From positions 1 through 64,000 of the forward strand of contig JBQTIY010000009.1 of NCBI GenBank assembly GCA_052387675.1: 64,000 nucleotides of DNA. Direction: 5' to 3'. The stretch comes from JBQTIY01 sp052387675 (GTDB lineage Bacteria; Planctomycetota; B15-G4). Below the pieces are notes generated by a model. The model was given only the letters and a program-made list of their open reading frames with translations, did no database searches and was not told the origin of the DNA. The position numbers and the translations under genes are program-made. Below are positions 60,671 through 64,000 of this stretch, one piece after another. Every line of letters begins with the position of its first letter. Positions within the stretch are counted from its first letter, which is position 1.

Positions 60671-61801
60671 CTACATCCGGAAGCCGGCGACGGCGTTGCC
60701 GAGCGGCTCCGGCTCGGCGTCCAAGTCGCGATAGCCGAGAGTGCAGCGCCCGCAGGGAGCGAGCGTGCCCTGACGAAACTCCTCCAGCAGCCGGCGATGC
60801 GCCGGCCCCCGCCAGGCCTGCCGGAAACTCCCCTCGCCCAAGCGCGCATAGGCGGTGTCGCCGCTGGCGTCGATGCAGCAGGCGACCAGCCGGCCGTCGG
60901 AGAGCACCGTGGCCCGTTCGAGCTGCGGGCAGAGCCGCTGGTTGCGGTAGAGCTTGTCAGGGTCGTGCACCGGGCGCGCCCAGCGCCGCGCGAGGTTGCC
61001 GTGATCGACCTGCGCGAGGAAGGCGTCGCGCGTCGGCGAGGGATCGCTCTCGTAGGCCGGCCGCTTGAGGCTCACGGCGTCGGTGCCCAAGCTCGCGAGG
61101 AAAACGCGCGCCTCGCGCTCGCGGTCCTCGTTGTAGGAGAACATGACCATCTGCACCTGCACCACGGGCAGGCTCGCACCGCGGCGGCGCTTTTCGGCGA
61201 GCAGGGCGCGCAGATTGGTCACCACCGTGTCGAAGTCGCCGCCGATGCGGTAGCGCGCGTAGTCCTCGCCGGTGGCGCCGTCGAGCGCCACCGAGAGATG
61301 GCTCAGCCCCGAGGTGAAGATCTCATCGAGATGCCGGTGCAGCAGCATGCCGTTGGTGGAGAAGGTCGTGCGCACGCCCGCGTCGGAGAAGGCGCGTACG
61401 AAGTGAAAGAGGTCGGGGTGCAGCAGCGGCTCACCGAGCAGATGCAGGTTCACGATCTTGAGCCGGCTGCCGCAGCCGGCGATGAGCGACTGCACGCCGG
61501 CCAGGTCGATGCGTCCGTCGTCGCGCAGCACGTCGTGCGTCACACAGAGCGGGCAGTGCAAATTGCAGCGCGTGGTGACTTCGAGCTGCGCCGAGCGCGG
61601 CAGCTTCCAGCAGACCAGCGCGCCCAGCGCCCGTCGCGGCAGCATGGCGAATATCGCGCGCTTGAAGAGGGCCTTGGCGCCGCGTGCGGTGCGCCCCAGA
61701 TGGCTGCGCAGGGGCAGCGGGCCCGGGGCCGCGAAGCCGAAGGCGATATCGTTCAAGGCTTCCAGCCGCGAGACATTGCGTGCAAAGGGGTTGAGCCTCA
61801 C
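60671..61801 (-). CDS. radical SAM/SPASM-domain protein
   Basis: A 376-aa radical SAM enzyme. Seen: QLEVTTRCNLHCPLCVTHD with CxxxCxxC, LLGEPLLHPDLFHFV, FSTNGMLLHRHLDEI, LSVALDGATGEDYARYRIGG and a C-terminal SPASM-like set (RLCPQLERATVLSDGRLVAC, then CIDASGD, then CGRCTLGY). SPASM proteins bind extra clusters and often modify peptides or act in cell-surface and cofactor pathways. The GTG at 61801 makes a GTGA overlap with the stop of the small membrane gene; longer frames run into that gene's antisense-like region. No precursor peptide is evident nearby. Confidence 0.85.
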   Translation of the reverse strand: MRLNPFARNVSRLEALNDIAFGFAAPGPLPLRSHLGRTARGAKALFKRAIFAMLPRRALGALVCWKLPRSAQLEVTTRCNLHCPLCVTHDVLRDDGRIDLAGVQSLIAGCGSRLKIVNLHLLGEPLLHPDLFHFVRAFSDAGVRTTFSTNGMLLHRHLDEIFTSGLSHLSVALDGATGEDYARYRIGGDFDTVVTNLRALLAEKRRRGASLPVVQVQMVMFSYNEDREREARVFLASLGTDAVSLKRPAYESDPSPTRDAFLAQVDHGNLARRWARPVHDPDKLYRNQRLCPQLERATVLSDGRLVACCIDASGDTAYARLGEGSFRQAWRGPAHRRLLEEFRQGTLAPCGRCTLGYRDLDAEPEPLGNAVAGFRM

Positions 61802-62187
61802 GCGGACGCGGCTTGCGACGGTGACACTGCGGGTGACTCCGTGGCGCTTGCGGCCGCGGCGCGGAGGCGCGCGACGGCGGCTCTTACGCGACGGCGTTCG
61901 GGCAGGGCAGTCCAGGCAAAGAGCGCAAGCCAAGCAACATGCATGAGGCTGTCCACTGCTACAGGCCAGCCGTCACCGTGGGCGAGCTTGGCCAGCGAGT
62001 TGCCGATGTTCCCCAGCAGATAGACGATCCAGACGAGGCACAGCCCGGTGGCCCAGCGGCTGCGACGATTCACTCGAGTTGCCACCGCCTCGATCCGCCC
62101 GGCGCGCAAGTCTTGATAATCCGCGTAGAAGAGCCAGGGCTGCGCGGACAGCGCGAGATCGTGCAGCGGGTGATCCCTCTCAAGCAT
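61798..62187 (-). CDS. small membrane protein upstream of the SPASM radical SAM gene
   Basis: A 129-aa protein with no known family. Seen: MLERDHPLHDLALSAQPWLF followed by a charged segment (YADYQDLRAGRIEAVATRVN), then two helices (WATGLCLVWIVYLLGNIGNS; VDSLMHVAWLALFAWTALP) and an Arg/Ala-rich tail. It ends with a 4-bp overlap with the radical SAM gene, so the two are co-translated. Could hold the enzyme's substrate or target the membrane; that is speculation. The preceding 116 bp (62188-62303) is the divergent spacer to the second NTase cassette. Confidence 0.6.
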   Translation of the reverse strand: MLERDHPLHDLALSAQPWLFYADYQDLRAGRIEAVATRVNRRSRWATGLCLVWIVYLLGNIGNSLAKLAHGDGWPVAVDSLMHVAWLALFAWTALPERRRVRAAVARLRAAAASATESPAVSPSQAASA

Positions 62188-62303
62188 GCCGACTAGCTTT
62201 GCGCAGCCGTCGCTTTCCTGCAAGCCGTGCCCCGCAAAGCGATTGCCCGGCGCTGCGCCGCAGGCCTTCCCAGGCCAACACTCCTGCCGTACCGTGAGAC
62301 GCG

Positions 62304-62612
62304 ATGCCCGAAGTTTCGAGAGGTCACGGCTCTGCTCCCGATTGCGCCGGGCCCGAGGCTCGCGGCGACAGTGGCGCACAGACGCCTGCGCAACAGGCGC
62401 TCGCATCCTACGTACCGCTGCCCAACGACCCGTTGCGCCCGCCGGGCGTGATGGATGAAGCCATGTGGGCAGCGACCCGACTTCTCGCAGCACTGCCCTG
62501 CAATCAGGACGGCGCAGACAAGACCTATGTCCACTCCGCCGTGCGAATGATGCATCGCTTCGACCGGCTCCCGGTGAAGTGGCTGGGCATCGGCGACCCG
62601 CCCGCGCCATGA
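62304..62612 (+). CDS. small partner protein of NTase cassette, copy 2
   Basis: A 102-aa homologue of the gene at 56131. The last 67 residues carry the shared block (YVPLPNDPLRPPG, VMDEAMWAATRLLAALPC, NQDGADKTYV, AVRMMHRFDRLPVKWLGIG). The first 35 residues are Ala/Gly/Pro-rich and differ from copy 1. Its stop overlaps the ATG of the following NTase-like gene by 4 bp, as in copy 1. Translation may start at the ATG at 62304 or at a later position. Confidence 0.7.
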   Translation: MPEVSRGHGSAPDCAGPEARGDSGAQTPAQQALASYVPLPNDPLRPPGVMDEAMWAATRLLAALPCNQDGADKTYVHSAVRMMHRFDRLPVKWLGIGDPPAP

Positions 62613-63232
62613 ATTCCGAGCGTCACGCCGGCCTCGTTCCACCGACTCCTCCCGAGCCCTTTCCGAGAGGCGAGGCACTCCCGCAGGAGGACTTCTCGAT
62701 GGATCCCTACGTTGTGGCGTGGCGCGTGCTCCGGCAACTGGGCCTGCCCTATCTCGTCATCGGGGCGTATGGCGTGAATCTGTTCGTCACGCACATGGGA
62801 CGCAAGATCAACACGCAAGACTGCGACATCCTCTTGTCGCGTGATGCCGACAATCTCCGCCAAGTTCTTGAGGCACTCGCCGCCGAGGGCTTCACCTTTC
62901 ACGCCGGAGGCGAGCGGCTGCCCTCGCCGGACCCGGTGATTCTGGAGGGGATCGTGCGCGCAGGAGCCTGTGTTCACGCGACGCTTGGGCAGGCCGAGCT
63001 CGACCTCGTCCTGTTCGCGGCGGGCCTCGACTTCCACGAACTCTGGCCGCGGCGCGTGCGCTTGAGCGTGGCCGACGAAGTCGTCAACGTGGCGCCGCTC
63101 GAAGACCTGCTGCGCTCGAAGGAAGCTGCCGGGCGCCCGAAGGACAAGTACTTCCTCGAGGTCTGGCGAGAAGTGCTGGACGAGGCCTTGCAGCGCGAGC
63201 AGCGGCGCGGAATCCCTCCCGCCGAGAGTTGA
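62609..63232 (+). CDS. nucleotidyltransferase-fold protein, copy 2
   Basis: A 207-aa paralogue of the gene at 56379. Aligned by eye, it shares DPYVVAxRxLxQ, VIGAYGVNLFxTxMGRKI, QDCDILLSRDADNLRQVL, TFHAGGERLPSPDPVILEGI, ELWPRRVRLSVADEVVNVA and LEDLLRSKEAAGRPKDKYFL, then EVWREVLDEALQ. The T-x-D-x-D site reads NTQDCD here. ATG at 62609 overlaps the upstream small gene; an alternative ATG at 62699 has CAGGAGGA ahead of it. 101 bp then separate it from the acyl-CoA dehydrogenase. Confidence 0.75.
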   Translation: MNSERHAGLVPPTPPEPFPRGEALPQEDFSMDPYVVAWRVLRQLGLPYLVIGAYGVNLFVTHMGRKINTQDCDILLSRDADNLRQVLEALAAEGFTFHAGGERLPSPDPVILEGIVRAGACVHATLGQAELDLVLFAAGLDFHELWPRRVRLSVADEVVNVAPLEDLLRSKEAAGRPKDKYFLEVWREVLDEALQREQRRGIPPAES

Positions 63233-63333
63233 ACTGCCGGCCGCCCGTCGCGTCCCTCATCCCGCGCTCGTTATGCTGCCCGCCGCCCGCGGCCGAGGTG
63301 CCTGCGGGCGCGCCCCCTGGAGTCGCGACACCC

Positions 63334-64000
63334 ATGTCCTCGATCGTGATCACCGACGAAGCCCGCCACTGGCAGCAAGTGGCGCACCGCGTAGCCGAAG
63401 AGGTCGTGCGGCCCATCGCCAAGCACTACGACGAGATTCAGCAGTATCCCGAGGAGATCAAGTGCGCCTACATCGACAACGGCCTGCTGGGCGTGTGGAT
63501 TCCCAAGGAGTACGGCGGCCACGGCGCGGGCATCGTCGCGCTGTGCTTGGTCATCGAGGAACTCTCGCGCGCCTGCGGAGCGACGGGCGTGGCCTACGCC
63601 GTCAACGCACTCGGCAGCTTCCCGATCCTGGTCGGCGGCACCGAGGAGCAGAAGCAGGCCGTGCTGCCCGAGATCGCCAGCGGCCGCAAGATGATCGCCT
63701 TCTGCCTCAGCGAGAAGTTCGCCGGCAGCGATGCCGGCGGCATGCGCTGCCAGGCGCGGCTCTCGCGCGGCACCGGCCCCGGCGGCGCCGACGAGTACGT
63801 GATCAACGGCGAGAAGAAGTGGACCACCAATGGCGGCGTGGCCTCCATCTACACCGTCTTCGCCGTGACCGATCCGGCCAGCAAGAGCCGGCGCATCAGC
63901 GCGCTGCTCGTGGACAAGGGTGCGCCCGGCTTCTCCATCAAGAAGGTGGAGGACAAGATGGGCATCCGCGCCGTGCCGGTGGTGGAGACGCACTTCGACA
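63334..64000 (+). CDS. acyl-CoA dehydrogenase, 3'-partial
   Basis: The frame runs off the window after 222 residues, about half the usual 380-400. Seen: HWQQVAHRVAEEVVRPIAKH, then GLLGVWIPKEYGGHGAGIVA, LCLVIEELSRACGATGVAYA, VLPEIASGRKMIAFCLSEKF and AGSDAGGM, the FAD/acyl-CoA contact region (usual L-T-E-P-x-A-G-S-D replaced by LSEKFAGSD), and DEYVINGEKKWTTNGGVASI with the conserved INGxKxWITN. It should oxidise an acyl-CoA at the alpha-beta position with FAD. The catalytic Glu lies beyond the window. ATG 63334 gives the usual N-terminus; a weak purine stretch (CCTGGAGTC) precedes it. Confidence 0.9.
   Translation, partial: MSSIVITDEARHWQQVAHRVAEEVVRPIAKHYDEIQQYPEEIKCAYIDNGLLGVWIPKEYGGHGAGIVALCLVIEELSRACGATGVAYAVNALGSFPILVGGTEEQKQAVLPEIASGRKMIAFCLSEKFAGSDAGGMRCQARLSRGTGPGGADEYVINGEKKWTTNGGVASIYTVFAVTDPASKSRRISALLVDKGAPGFSIKKVEDKMGIRAVPVVETHFD

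Overview
The window looks like high-GC chromosomal DNA from a free-living, probably Planctomycetota-type bacterium. Evidence for that affiliation is indirect. A very large Ser/Thr protein kinase with a TPR tail sits divergent to an ECF sigma factor. An L-lysine 6-aminotransferase is present. The nitrate/nitrite molybdoenzyme resembles the NXR type known from anammox planctomycetes and Nitrospira. Strong GC bias makes almost every antisense frame open, so many long antisense ORFs are shadows. I used start codons, 4-bp ATGA/GTGA overlaps and family motifs to decide which frames are real.

Region 1 (1-14.8 kb) is a surface-polysaccharide / amino-sugar locus. A leftward operon runs from 9562 down to 643: methyltransferase, SpsF-like cytidylyltransferase, methyltransferase, WbqC-like protein, GT-B-like glycosyltransferase, PseB-like dehydratase, NAD-epimerase, PseC-like aminotransferase, methyltransferase. 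Most junctions overlap by exactly 4 bp. A PseG/SpsG-like fragment converges on it from the window edge. To the right lie a GT2 fusion protein, a second GT2, a secreted matrixin-like metalloprotease and a GDP-L-fucose synthase.

Region 2 (14.8-25.1 kb) holds a TesA-like esterase divergent from a YbbA/YbbP ABC pair (the same arrangement as in E. coli), a HigBA-type toxin-antitoxin pair flanked by fragments of an interspersed intergenic repeat, L-lysine 6-aminotransferase, a cyclophilin lipoprotein and an M1 aminopeptidase lipoprotein. Four copies or fragments of the repeat occur in the window (14.85, 19.37, 20.45 and 34.43 kb).

Region 3 (25.1-34.4 kb) is a leftward four-gene operon of unknown role (membrane protein, DUF3050 haem-oxygenase-like protein, lipoprotein, 1868-aa AsmA/DUF748-like protein) preceded by dps.

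Region 4 (34.7-50.5 kb) is a complete-looking nitrogen-oxide respiration island: quinol NO reductase, a B12/radical-SAM protein, a Dnr/Fnr-type regulator, a hemerythrin, and then a rightward run of diheme cytochrome c fused to an ethylbenzene-dehydrogenase-type haem-b domain, Tat-exported NXR/Nar-type alpha subunit, small protein, beta subunit, TorD/NarJ chaperone, NrfH and NrfA. Three 14-bp TTGA(C/T)-N4-(G/A)TCAA boxes lie in front of qNor, between the radical-SAM and regulator genes, and before the hemerythrin gene. I infer that the regulator turns on nitrate to nitrite to ammonium reduction plus NO detoxification.

Region 5 (50.5-64 kb) carries a saccharopine-dehydrogenase-like protein, an RluA pseudouridine synthase fused to an ABM-like domain, a MacA-MacB(ATPase)-permease exporter, two copies of an unusual two-gene cassette (approx. 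83-102-aa protein plus nucleotidyltransferase-fold protein), the kinase/ECF pair, a SPASM radical-SAM protein with a small membrane protein, and the start of an acyl-CoA dehydrogenase that runs off the end.
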